A stretch of DNA of 64,000 bases from Amoebophrya sp. A120 (Eukaryota; Sar; Dinophyceae; Syndiniales; Amoebophryaceae). Below are positions 24,693-36,200 of this stretch, in pieces. The position numbers and the translations under genes are program-made. Position 1 is the first letter of the stretch; each line of letters opens with the position of its first letter. The notes under the pieces are model-generated. The model was not told the origin of the DNA. It worked only from the letters and a program-made list of their open reading frames with translations, and ran no database searches. The DNA is taken from contig CAJINV010000002.1 in assembly GCA_905178155.1 (NCBI GenBank), forward strand, positions 1,091,809 through 1,155,808. Direction: 5' to 3'.

Positions 24693-25448
24693 CTATACCT
24701 TGGTAAAGTCCTTTAAGAGTCCACTCCGCCTGACGTGCCTATGGAAGCGTCAGGTTTGAAATCGACAAAGTTGAACAAATGGTTTGTCATGCATAGAAGG
24801 CAAGGCATGAAGTGCCTGTCTTGCCGGGATGGCAAGTGGGGCAGGTTGTGAGCCTATTTAGGGCTTGGGGTAGAACTGCTAAAAGAGCACGACGAAAGCA
24901 GTCTTCTGTGCCCAAACAGCATGACAAATTGGATTCGGGTGATCCAAAAATTTGTCATGCGCCGCTTGATAAGTGGGCTTCCAGCTGGTATCCGTTTTAT
25001 GCATTGCAAATTATTTCAACCTTGACGATTTCAATCCTGACACTCCGATAGTGCCTCTGTGGGATGTATCGGCCTTGCCCTGTCTGCTCTCGGAGAACCA
25101 GCTCTTCATACCAGTTGGCCTATGCATTGCAAAAGTATCGCACTCGTATAAATGCATTACAAATTTCCTCAGCATGAGAAAGAAAATTTGTAATGCAGAT
25201 TTGCCTTGGAAACAAGATTTGTAATGCAAGACTTGCTCTTGCATTTGTACGAGTACGATACTTTTGCACAGGATATGGCCATCAAAGTGCCAAATTTGAT
25301 GAACCGGTGGTGCTGGAACGTCGGATCCGTGAGCGCCTGATTGTAGGCGTCATCGGAGGCCAACATCTTGGTCAGGTAACCAGAATAAACGCGGTTGATT
25401 TCTTTCTCAACAAGAACGTGGGTCCTAACGGTTTGTATTGATTTCTCC
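24693..25448 (-). CDS. small unrecognised protein, 5' end open
   Basis: Exons 25448-25276, 25115-25051, 24734-24693. From the internal Met at 25366 this gives 65 aa (MLASDDAYNQALTDP ... LLKDFTKV); the frame runs further upstream (VEKEINRVYSGYLTK) to an AG near 25449. An upstream exon around 25540-25620 (LPPRVYAVKRNIFLFFLEQQ) joins in phase through GGG|GTCACC but has no clear start. The motif NWYEELVLREQTG is reminiscent of small ciliary microtubule-associated proteins; this is only an impression. Both introns are ILEs with perfect 5-bp repeats. Confidence 0.6.
24740..25050. mobile_element. ILE family D, intron
   Basis: 311 bp; arms TATGGAAGCGTCAGG and CCTGACACTCCGATA; perfect repeat GTGCC. 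Same arms as 8372-8679. Confidence 0.93.
25121..25275. mobile_element. ILE family A, intron
   Basis: 155 bp; perfect repeat TGGCC; typical family A. Confidence 0.94.
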
Positions 25449-26269
25449 TAGGCTAGGAACTCAAAGCTCATGTTGCTGTTGTAGAAGTGATGAAAAGTAT
25501 TAATCTATCTTTTGCAGGAGGTTGGTGGAGGTGACCCCCCCCTTTTGCAACGCGACAACTTGCTGCTCGAGGAAGAACAAGAAAATGTTGCGTTTTACCG
25601 CGTAGACTCGTGGAGGAAGACCTTCGCTCTAGTACCGACATCGCACGAATTCGCATCGGGCCAAAAACTACAAGCACAATACCACGCACTACACGACAAT
25701 CGCCGAGCTCACTCAAAGCCAGCTTCACTCAGGATCACGAAATTCATCAAGCCGACGAGTTTACTTAATATCATTTCAAGAAGGCCAGCAACGTTCCTCC
25801 TGGTGCACGAAGAGCTGCGACTCTCTCCAACGATATCAAACGTGAAACAATGCTGACACTTCCGATGCTTTTCGTAATCACGAGAGCTTCTAGTCATCGT
25901 GGCGACGCACTACCACGACGCCGGCCAACGTAGAAAACACCTTTCGGTTCTTGCCTTTTACAACTGATAAACTTGTTTTTACCTTTTTGAGTTTCATCGA
26001 GTGGCAGTCCTGTGAGACAACTATAGTTGAAAAATTTAAGAATGGCGAATTGACTCCACCACATCAACCATTCTTGAGCAAACAAGCAGCAAAATGAACT
26101 GCAATCGAAAATAAATTCCGTATAGAATGGACTACTTCTTGGAAATCATGTCTCGTCCATTTTTTTTCCCTTCGCATCACGGAGAATCTATGGCTTTTTG
26201 TTGCCATTCGTTGTCTCTAAAAACTCTTTTGGTTTCATAGATAGAGAGCTCATCGTACTGGACGACCCT

Positions 26270-29200
26270 CTACTGGTACTGGTTCGCATTTGCACCGACA
26301 CCACTTGCACCACTTCCGTGTACAAGAAATTCCTGGCTTGCGATTGCGTCACCGTGAAGATTCAGGTGCTGATGTCCTTGCTGCCCAAGAGCTGCAGCGC
26401 CGGCACCACTTCCACCTAACAGATTCAAATCTCGGTGTGATCCCGCGGCCACCGCACCAGCACCGCCAACCCCATGATCTCCCCGCTGCTGCGCAAGAAG
26501 ATTGTAAAATGCCGTGGCGTGGTGGTAGAACTGCTGCATAGCGACCGCCTGTTGCTATCGCAAGAAAAAACTGCCTCACTGTGAACTTGTGATGCGTGGA
26601 ATGGAGCACAGAGCTATTTGTCTTGCTACACCTGCAAGACCTTGACTCTTTTAGAGGTATTTTCCCTTTGGAAGCGCGCCTGGCAAATTTTCTGTGTCAT
26701 GTGTAACAAACTTGTGATGCAGATCTTGCAAAATCATCACAGTGAAACAGTAGTTTTTTCCTGTGATAGTTGCGCTTCCTGCTGTACTACGGCTTGTAGT
26801 TGCATTGCAGCGTGCTGCTGTGCGGAAGTTGGGTCCTCACAGTAGACGCCACCGCTTAATAAGCTCGTCCCGGCGGTAGAATTGTTCGCAGGATCGAAGG
26901 GTGAGGGGGCTAGGAACTTGTTGTGCGGGTCAAGAATGTGACTGCTCTTGCTTGAAGATGCACCAGGACCACCAGTTGCTCTTGCAGCAGTTGAAAAACC
27001 ATTGAACGCTTTATTCTTCTTAAACGTAGAGGTAGAAGTTGAGGTCGTTGATCCACCACCAACTCCCACCCCGCTGGTTGCCGCCTCGTAGTATTTCTTT
27101 TTGCTGCGGGGAAGGCGAGCGGACGAAAAGTTCGAAGAGGAGCTGTAAGAGCCTTTGTTTTCACGGTCCGCAAGATGTTGAAACTGGTGTGGTCCGGCTT
27201 TAGTCTTCTTGTGCCAAGAGTGGTGGTCGGAAATGTTGACGCTCGTAGTACCACCTGTTGTCGGGCCGCCAGATTTATTGAACTTGTTCTTCATTTTGTA
27301 CTTGCTAGTTTTGTTGGCTGAGAAAGAAGCGCCGGTTTGCTGGTAATAGTCGGCGTTAGCGTAGTACTCATTGTCATAGCTGTACTTCTTGATGCTTGCA
27401 TTTCCATTTCCGCCGTTCTTGTAGTTTGATTCGTAGTATTTCGAAGTGTATTTGAAAGTATCATCTTGCGAAAAAGCGGCCGAGGCCGTAGGCTTCTTCA
27501 ATGCGTTCAAGGGACTAGTAGTTGCGGTCGGGACAATTTCTTCGTCCTCCTCATCTTCGTCCTCATCTGTGTCCGAGCTGCAGGTGTCCTCCTGATCTTT
27601 AGTACCATTCTCCTCATCCAAAATTTGGATCTCGGGCGAGTTGCTGTTACTACTCCGTAGCGACTCTGCCTCTAACACAGACCCCCCGGTGCGACAGGAG
27701 GACTCACCCGCGTTGGTCGTTTCTAACAGACTGTTGTCCAACTCGTACTTTGGGGAGCTGGTACTGGGAGCGGAGGTAGTCGGCGACCCGGAGTTTTCGT
27801 GGAGTAATTTAGAAGTGGAAGAAGCATGATCTCTTTCGGGACCAACATTTTTCTTCTTCGAGAACGTGTTCTGTGCCTGCTTCACAGGAGTTGACGATGC
27901 CATGGTCCTTGTCCTCTCCGGCGTGTTAGCATTCTTGTACTTGTTACCCGCTGCAGAGTCTGCTGGTGTTGTGTTTGAAGCAGTTGTACTTCCTATACTT
28001 ACATTATTTCCACACGGCGGGTAGTTGTTACTCATTCCCCCGCCTGCTGAAGTAGACGCGGAAAGCATCCGACTTTGGAACACCTCCTGCGAAATAGAAC
28101 CTGACCGTCGAGTAGAGGACAAGCCGATATTACTAGACCGCTGCTGGAGGTAACTGTAAGAACCTGAGCCACATTTTTGACGTTCCTTGCTACTAGCCCT
28201 CGAAGTAGAATTCGAACAATTCAACATCGTAGTTGGTGCGCCGTAGAAGTTATTCTTGCTTTTGTTCGTCATATCTAGCACGGGCGGTCGCTCCGCGACC
28301 GCCGGAGAGGTATGGAGGAGACAAGGAAACGATGGGCCCGATTTCCCTGTAAGACGTCTGCAGGGGCGCGGAAGGAGTGGCGGGGGGACGAAAACCCTGC
28401 AGGCGCAGGGCTTTTCCGTGCGTCTGAGCCCCCCGGAGAAAGACAATAGGCGTGACAGGGGCCCGTCCCAGGCCCCGGGAGCAGGAGAAGCTCTGGGTCC
28501 GGGGGAAAGAAAGAACAATAAATTTGCGATCTCCGGAGGAGAAGCTCCGCGGGTTCCCAATAAATTTGCGAGCACCCCCTCAGGCTGCGAGACTTGCGGG
28601 CGGCTGCTCGTCATTCTAGTTACGCATCCAAGGCGGCAGTCAGCCAACACAGTGGGACTGGGCCCGCTGTGTGTGGTAACCATTTAAGGCATCGAGAAAA
28701 GGCGCTTTCTTCTTTGTTTGTGCAGGGCGGCGAAAGCATCCACACCAAGAGGGGGCCGCCCCGGCCTGGCAAAACGTGGCGACCCAAACAAAGCGCAAAG
28801 CCATCCCCGGCACCGTGGCGGGGCCGGAGCTGCTAGTTCGCCTGCACTTGCGGGCCCAGCAGCGCGCGCCGCGCCACCCTCGGTCAGATAAATAAGGACT
28901 CACCCTCCTACGGCTGCGCCCCCTTGTCCCGGGAACGAGCGCCACGTCCCGCGCCACCACGCAGGCACGGGTTGCTCGGCGCTAGTTTCTCCACAGGGGG
29001 CGAGGGAAGCCAGGAGCGCGGGCGAGCTCTGTGGCGCAAGCTCGGGGCGAGCCGACCCGCGGGGCAATGGGGGCAGTTTTCTCCTAGTAAGCTCTCTACT
29101 AGTACGCTTACTAGTAGTTTTTTTGCTTGCTTGTCCGGATAAGATTACTAGCAACGTTGTTTACTAGTAAAATTCTCGGATTTTCCTTACTAGTAAGATT

Positions 29201-32200
29201 TTACTAGTGGAAATCGGGTTAGGCGCCAATCACTTTCCTTGCCGTATAGTATACCCTTCGAACAATTCAACATCGTAGTTGGTGCGCCGTAGAAGTTATT
29301 CTTGCTTTTGTTCGTCATATCTAGCACGGGCGGTCGCTCCGCGACCGCCGGAGAGGTATGGAGGAGACAAGGAAACGATGGGCCCGATTTCCCTGTAAGA
29401 CGTCTGCAGGGGCGCGGAAGGAGTGGCGGGGGGACGAAAACCCTGCAGGCGCAGGGCTTTTCCGTGCGTCTGAGCCCCCCGGAGAAAGACAATAGGCGTG
29501 ACAGGGGCCCGTCCCAGGCCCCGGGAGCAGGAGAAGCTCTGGGTCCGGGGGAAAGAAAGAACAATAAATTTGCGATCTCCGGAGGAGAAGCTCCGCGGGT
29601 TCCCAATAAATTTGCGAGCACCCCCTCAGGCTGCGAGACTTGCGGGCGGCTGCTCGTCATTCTAGTTACGCATCCAAGGCGGCAGTCAGCCAACACAGTG
29701 GGACTGGGCCCGCTGTGTGTGGTAACCATTTAAGGCATCGAGAAAAGGCGCTTTCTTCTTTGTTTGTGCAGGGCGGCGAAAGCATCCACACCAAGAGGGG
29801 GCCGCCCCGGCCTGGCAAAACGTGGCGACCCAAACAAAGCGCAAAGCCATCCCCGGCACCGTGGCGGGGCCGGAGCTGCTAGTTCGCCTGCACTTGCGGG
29901 CCCAGCAGCGCGCGCCGCGCCACCCTCGGTCAGATAAATAAGGACTCACCCTCCTACGGCTGCGCCCCCTTGTCCCGGGAACGAGCGCCACGTCCCGCGC
30001 CACCACGCAGGCACGGGTTGCTCGGCGCTAGTTTCTCCACAGGGGGCGAGGGAAGCCAGGAGCGCGGGCGAGCTCTGTGGCGCAAGCTCGGGGCGAGCCG
30101 ACCCGCGGGGCAATGGGGGCAGTTTTCTCCTAGTAAGCTCTCTACTAGTTCGCTTACTAGTAGTTTTTTTGCTTGCTTGTCCGGATAAGATTACTAGTAA
30201 CGTTGTTTACTAGTAAAATTCTTGGATTTTCCTTACTAGTAAGATTTTACTAGTAGAAATCGGGTTAGGCGCCAATCGCTTTCCTTGCCGTATAGTATAC
30301 CCTTCGAACAATTCAACATCGTAGTTGGTGCGCCGTAGAAGTTATTCTTGTTTTTGATGTTGTTCGTCATCATATTACAACTCCGCCATCGCCGCGCCTC
30401 CAGCTTCGTCTCTTGGATCTGCGCCCGGAACTTCTCCATGAGCGGATTCTGCTTTCCCTCGACCGAAAAATGCAGCAATAAACTCGTCCGACTGGTCGTC
30501 TGGGAACTGAGACTCACGTTGTTCTGAAAGATTTTACGCTTCGATTTCTTCGTCAGTCTCTCGTTCAAAATTTCCTTCCTGTACTGCTTCTTCGCCGTGG
30601 CGAACCCGGACTCAAAGTTGCGCTGCCTGATAAGGATCAAGTCGATATTTTTGTATATCAAGCGGTGGCGGGGTTCTGTCCTTTACGTTTTCCAAAAAGA
30701 TCACAAACGAAAAAGGTCGACGCACGAGGCACAAAAAAAGAAAACCATCAATTCAGTAGTTTTTTTACTTCCTCGCCCGTTGCGGTAGCCAGTGGTTCAA
30801 ATTCGGAAGGACTTCTTTCAAAAAGTCCGGCACAAAAGCCACCTCCACCATAACTCCCGGGAAGTAGTGCTCCAGGTTTGTCCGAAGGTGCCGCGCAACC
30901 ATCCAATCCTCCTCGATGGCCAGGAGCTCGAGAATGTCGTCGGGCTTTAGGAGAGAGGTGGAATTTGTCATGCTGTTCTGGTGCATGCTGGTGTTGCTGT
31001 AAAGGTGACTAGCCGATCCTGAGGATAGAGGTGGAGGTCCAGCACAGAAAGAAGTCGAAGTTGTGCTCATTGTACTAGTACCCCCACCCACAACATTAGT
31101 GTACACGTAGGACCAGATTCGCTGTGGCTTCAGATGAGAAGTGGTCATTCGCGCAGTTTCGCAGTTCTTGCCGCTAGAACTGCAGCCAGATGTAGTTCCG
31201 CCCTCATCTTCTCGACGTTCCTGCACCTCCTGCACAGAAGATGCAACATGATCAGCCGGCGCACTGCCACTCATCTTTTGATCGGAAGGATTGATGCCCA
31301 TCGATGTTTTCCAGCTGCAGCAGGTGCCCGGCCCTCCTCCTCCTTGTTGTTTATTTCCAGCGGCAGTATTTTCCCTTTTCGCCGGGTCCACCACCCGAAC
31401 CAAAACCGATTCCCGAGCGTGCACTCTAAATTGGTTTTTGTGCACTTGCTTCAAAAATTCCAACATAGAAATCGCGTTTGTCGTGTTGGCGCTTGCTGTT
31501 TCTGTGCTGTCGTCCTTCTCGTCATTGGCGCAGGTCGTGCTGTTTTTAATACCGAGTTCATTATCTACCTCGTAGTCAGAAGCTCCTGACCCACCGCCCG
31601 CAGGGGCCGGCACATCTGCGGTGTTGCTTTTGCGTGATTCTTTCGCATCACAAGTTGAAGTTTCCTCCTTGTTCTTTTGTCCTTCCTCGTCGGTGCTAGA
31701 ACTACTACAAGTTGCCGCCTTCTTTTTGATCACGTAGCGTTTCTGCAGCTTCTCCGAGTTGTAAAAATCTTCATCCGTCTGAATTCCTTCTCTTTCCAGC
31801 CAAGCAAGCGTCTGCTTCCGCAGATGAGTCAACTTCTCTTGCTTCTGCTTCGCAGCTAGAAGATGAGCGGCTTGCGCTTTCTTCCGTTGTTCTTCTACTT
31901 CAAGCTGCTTTTCCTGTAGTTGTTTCTGCAGGCTGTCTTCGTCATCTTGCTGCTGGGCCGTCGAACAAGTACTGCTAGTACATGTTGTTGTCGTGGTCGT
32001 GGTAGAAGTCACCGGGTCCATTTTGTTCGGGGGTGAATTGGTGTTCTGCTCTGGAGGAGGAACAGCAATAGTTGAGCTACTTGTTGCAGATCCCGTACTG
32101 GGTTCTGCTGCAGCTTCTGGATGAATAGTACTTCCAGCAGTAGGAGTCGAGCCGGCAGCTGCGCACGAGTTTTCCATTGTGCTGGTTGTCTTGCAGGCAC

Positions 32201-32582
32201 TAAACGCAGTTTCACCACCACCGTTTTGAAGCTGCGCTGTCGATGTTGTTGCCGAAGGATCTCTGTTTTCGAAACATATATTTCCCTGATGAAGATTTTG
32301 ATTTACTAGCTGGCAAGACTGAGGCGCAGTTTGAGAAGTCAGCTCCTGCTGGCTGGAGTTGCTGTGCAGCTGCCGCCCGTGGTCGTGGTAAAAATCTTCA
32401 TTCGGCGTGACATAGTGGCAAGAACTACTCCCTCCACCCAAATCTTCGTTCTGTTCTTGCGAAGACGAAGAGGTCGTGCTTAAGCTTATGCTAGGAACAA
32501 CAGCCGACACAGAAGCCGCACCTCTTCGAGGAGCGGTAAGTTCGGTGCTAGATGGAAAGACCACGGCAGAGTTGTAGTACAT
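26270..32582 (-). CDS. large low-complexity protein with duplicated exon
   Basis: Exons 32582-30769, 30626-30301, 29320-29255, 28274-26769, 26550-26270; 3993 nt, 1330 aa. Introns: GT-AG 30627-30768; two nearly identical GC-rich GT-AG introns of 980 and 979 bp (29321-30300, 28275-29253); and one ILE (26556-26768). The 66-bp exon 29320-29255 is a copy of the start of the next exon, so the peptide NNFYGAPTTMLNCS should appear three times in a row. The protein is rich in Ser, Thr, Asn and Gln with a Glu/Lys/Gln segment near residue 230-270; a more ordered stretch (LLAIEEDWMVARHLRTNLEH) lies near residue 575. No catalytic domain recognised; RNA-binding or condensate-type roles would be speculation. 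Confidence 0.75.
26556..26768. mobile_element. ILE family F-like, intron
   Basis: 213 bp; ends TATCGCAAGAAAAAAC and TTTTTTCCTGTGATA, inner CTCACTGTGAAC/ATCACAGTGAAAC arms; perfect repeat GTTGC; joins QQEAQ to QAVAMQQ. Confidence 0.93.
28211..29256 (-). repeat. tandem duplication, copy 1 (exon plus GC-rich intron)
   Basis: About 1046-bp unit, repeated immediately at 29257-30302. It holds 66 bp of exon and about 980 bp of GC-rich intron with a GGCGGTCGCTCCGCGACCGCC-type hairpin and a tract of ACTAGTAA repeats. Confidence 0.9.
29257..30302 (-). repeat. tandem duplication, copy 2
   Basis: I noticed five differences from copy 1, all in the last about 150 bp (for example ACTAGTACGC versus ACTAGTTCGC). 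The rest looks identical, so the duplication is recent or homogenised, or an assembly artefact. Confidence 0.88.
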
Positions 32583-33270
32583 TTTTGCGATGTAGTTTCA
32601 TCAAGACGTCGTCTCGTATTTTACTTAAACCAACAACAGCCAGAGCAGCCATCCACTTCGGGATCTTTTCTGAAAGCGCCTGCTGCTCAATAACGCCACT
32701 ACTTAATAGGCGAGTCTAGTGATAAACTTTATCTTGCTGCATGCCAAAGATAATTTCAAGAACAGACCACACCGACAGTACTACGCACCAGATGGAGCGC
32801 AGTGAGGCAAAAGAAAGAGTAATATCCTAAAGTCGCAGAAGGTAGCAGAACAACATCAACAGAATACTTACATCAAAAACGCAGCTGCTGCAAATATAAA
32901 TGATCACAAATGCAACGAACACGTCCGATGAAAGAGGAGGAAAACAAATAGTGAACCAGACCGAAGACCTTGACCTGTCCTAGGGTTTCTCTTTCTTTTT
33001 ATTTTTTGAAGAACACCAAGGAGCTGCAAAAAGATTAAGACGGTCAACTGCAGCCAATATTGCTAAAGATGCTCAGGAGGCTCGTCTAAGTTCATCTTAT
33101 TTCGGTTTGTAAGTACAAGTACTTAAATCATCGCGCGCGTCGTCTTTGTAGTCAGCGAGGCTGCTTTCTTGGAGCTGCACGTGGGGCATGCTAAAAACTC
33201 CTGGATTGCAGCTCTTGTCGCTGAGTGGCTACTTTCTTCGCAAGAAAACAACAGCTAAGGACTTCCAAGC
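32583..33270. other. intergenic, no gene seen
   Basis: Space between two minus-strand genes; only short shadow frames. Confidence 0.5.
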
Positions 33271-36200
33271 TCATTCCACCAACTGATACGCTTTCAAAAA
33301 CCCCCGGGTCTGTTCAGCACTGCAGTTTTGGAACCTGGTCCCGCAATTCCCGCACACCGCCTGCATTTCGCAGTACACAGACAAGCACCCAGATATGAAC
33401 TGCAAAAGCATCGCACTCGTATAAATGCATTACAAATTTCCTCAGCATCAGAAAGAAAATTTGTAATGCGTATGTAATTTAAAAAAAAGAAGATTTGTAA
33501 TGCATGATTGCAATACGAGCACGATACTTTTGCACAGGATACCAGAGCAGACCATGCCACTGTTCACTAACTTGCGGTGACATGCGCAAACCGTCGCCAG
33601 GTTGCACATGGTATTGGCCGAATTGCTAGTAGACGAAGACGAGGTTGATGTCATGCCGCTTGTTCTCATCATGCTCAACAACACGCTCGCCGGCTCGAGC
33701 GGTTTCAGAAAAAGTTCCGCTTTCGGGCTCGGCTGCAGGAAAAGGGTGTACAGCGCCGCGGTGGCGTGAATATCCTCGACTTTGTATCAAGTGTAATAAG
33801 TGTCTGACTCTGGAAGAATGCGCGATTTGTCATGCAGCAATTCCATGACCCGTGAGGTCTGGAATGCAAGACCTAGCATGACAGATTCTGTGCGATCTCT
33901 CTCATGCCTATCCTGCATCAGAAACTCCCTCCCGACTTGGTCAAAACTGGACGACTTTTGGTGATCACGCAACACAGATTTTTGCATGCTTCAGATTTAG
34001 CATGACAAGTTGCATTCTTCTAGACCCAGACATATTTGCATTTGATACTTTGTCGATCTCCACGATTTTCCCGTTCGCCTTCTCTATCACACAGAAAAAA
34101 GCTGGCAGGGCATATTTGTAATGCAAAAATAAATAGACAGAAAAACTTGTATTGCATATCCTAAATAGCATGCTATGAGGCCGCCCATGGCACATTTTTC
34201 TGTGTATTTATTTTTGCATTACAAATATGCCCTGCCAGCTTTTTTCTGTGGGATATTCTCGACGCCCTGCTGAAGCAGAACGGAGCGCTTGCAGGTCGTG
34301 GAGATGTTGCGAACATCATCAACCGCATGCTGATCTTCAGACGGAAGAAGTGCGGATCTTGTTGTCTCGTTCGTGCCATTTCTGTTTGTTCCACCCATAG
34401 CACGAGCTGCATCAGAAGTTGCGGTTCCTGCCTCACTGCAAGACGCCGGAAACCGCAGTAAATCCACTCTGACCTTCTGTTGGATCGCGGACAGAAACGT
34501 GCGGAACAGCGCGTCATAGAAGGCCGCTATCAAACAAAAAAGCGCTAACGGTTTTCTTTTCACGGATTGGAAATATGCATTACAAATCTTGCCTAGCATG
34601 CATGCTGTGCATAACAAATTTCGGAACGTTTTGTGATGCGTTACTGCATCACAAATTCCGTTAACGTCAACACTTTTTCCTATGATAGCCGCGTATTGGG
34701 TTTCACTCACCGAGCCGTCGATGATGATGATCCTGCCGCGAAGCGTCTGCTGAACTTGGGAAATATCGACAGTTGCTGAAGTAACAGCAGTCGCTGCGCT
34801 ACCAGAGCCTGTATTCATTTCGCTGTCGTGGTTTACGATTCCTCCCCCGGAAGACGTAGTTCCTGCGAGCCCCATCTGTGCGGTCGCGCTGGCGGTGATC
34901 AGCTCCTCGGCGTTTTGGAAGATGGTGACTTGGTTACTTCTTCGTGAAGCTGTTGAGCCGCTGGCGTGACCACCAGAGGGACTGTCTTCGTCCTCGCTGC
35001 CGAGGAAGAATTCCTCCTCCTCTTCTTCAAGCTCCAGCCTGTTCTTCTGTTTCAAAAGCTCCTCTACCTGTGGATTGTAGCTACCCAGAGCTGCTGTTTT
35101 TGCACCACCGGCTGCTGTCCTTTTGCTGCTGTTCTTCTTATTTTTATTTTTTCCCTCGAAAATATTAGAATTTGAAGACGTCGCCTTGGCATTCGCTATT
35201 CGCGTGTCGCCACTGGAAAACTTCGCGAGTAGGCACAGGGCCTTTGCGAGGACAGCCGGCATGAGGGAGTCGCGTTCCTCTTCGAACCAATCGGAAAAAA
35301 TTTTTTGAGCAGCTGCGCCGGGGTCGCGATCTAGCCTTACCGTGGGGGCCTCAGGTCTATTTGTACTTCTACTTGCGGCTGCTGCTGGTGAAGTAGTGCT
35401 AGTCCCCGAGGCGCGAACAACCTGCTGTGCCTTGACGACTCTTTTCTGCCACACTTGCAAGGCCATCAGAATGTTCCGGATTAGCCGCTGCCAATGCGCA
35501 TCAAACTCCGAAACTGGGACCGGAGGCAGCAACATGAGCTCACCCAGCTCCTGCACTTGCTCGTGAGGGGATCTCATCGCTTTGGGGTTTTTGAAATTCT
35601 ATGCATCGCAAAAGTTGTACAATCGTACTAGTAGTCTACTTGCATTCTCCTGATTTATTTTTCCGAAGGAACTCCTGCTAGAACTTGTCATGCGGATTCA
35701 GGCAGGAAAGCTACCACACTTGTCATGTGAAATTGGAGCTGCATTCTACGTAATATTACGAGTTGTACGACATTAGTTTTCCTCAGGATACATTCGCGTT
35801 GTAGGGGAGAGCGGTGTTCAGCTCGGCAAGGAGATGATGGCAGTCCTGCTTCGCAGCACGAGCAGGAGCACCCGTCTGAGAAGAGCTACCGCTAGCAGAA
35901 CTTGCGGAATGAATGAACTCTTTGTCCTCTTCGAAACGAGAGGAACTTCCTGCTCCAACATCCCGGCCTGTCCTGATTGTGCCCAACACGGCGACGTAGT
36001 TGCCAGCTCCTCCACTAGAAAACGCCAGCTTCACCAGCTTAGCGAGTTCCGGAATGAGCAGTCCGATGTCGGCCTCGTAAAACCAGAAACACGGATTCAG
36101 GTCCAAGACCAGCACGATCAGTTCCGAGGGCGGATGACTCGGCGGCGCGGCCAGGAGCAGGGGCTTCAGCGGCTGAAACTTGCTCTTGCTCGTCTTGGTG

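Noticed and set aside
24740-25050. Element read as a CRISPR or tRNA-like structure
   Set aside because: Inverted arms with a target duplication and frame restoration explain it; no spacer array or cloverleaf.
28256-28687. 143-aa plus-strand open frame, repeated at 29302-29733
   Set aside because: It lies in the GC-rich duplicated intron, antisense to the host gene, and its sequence has no protein-like pattern; the repetition is explained by the DNA duplication.
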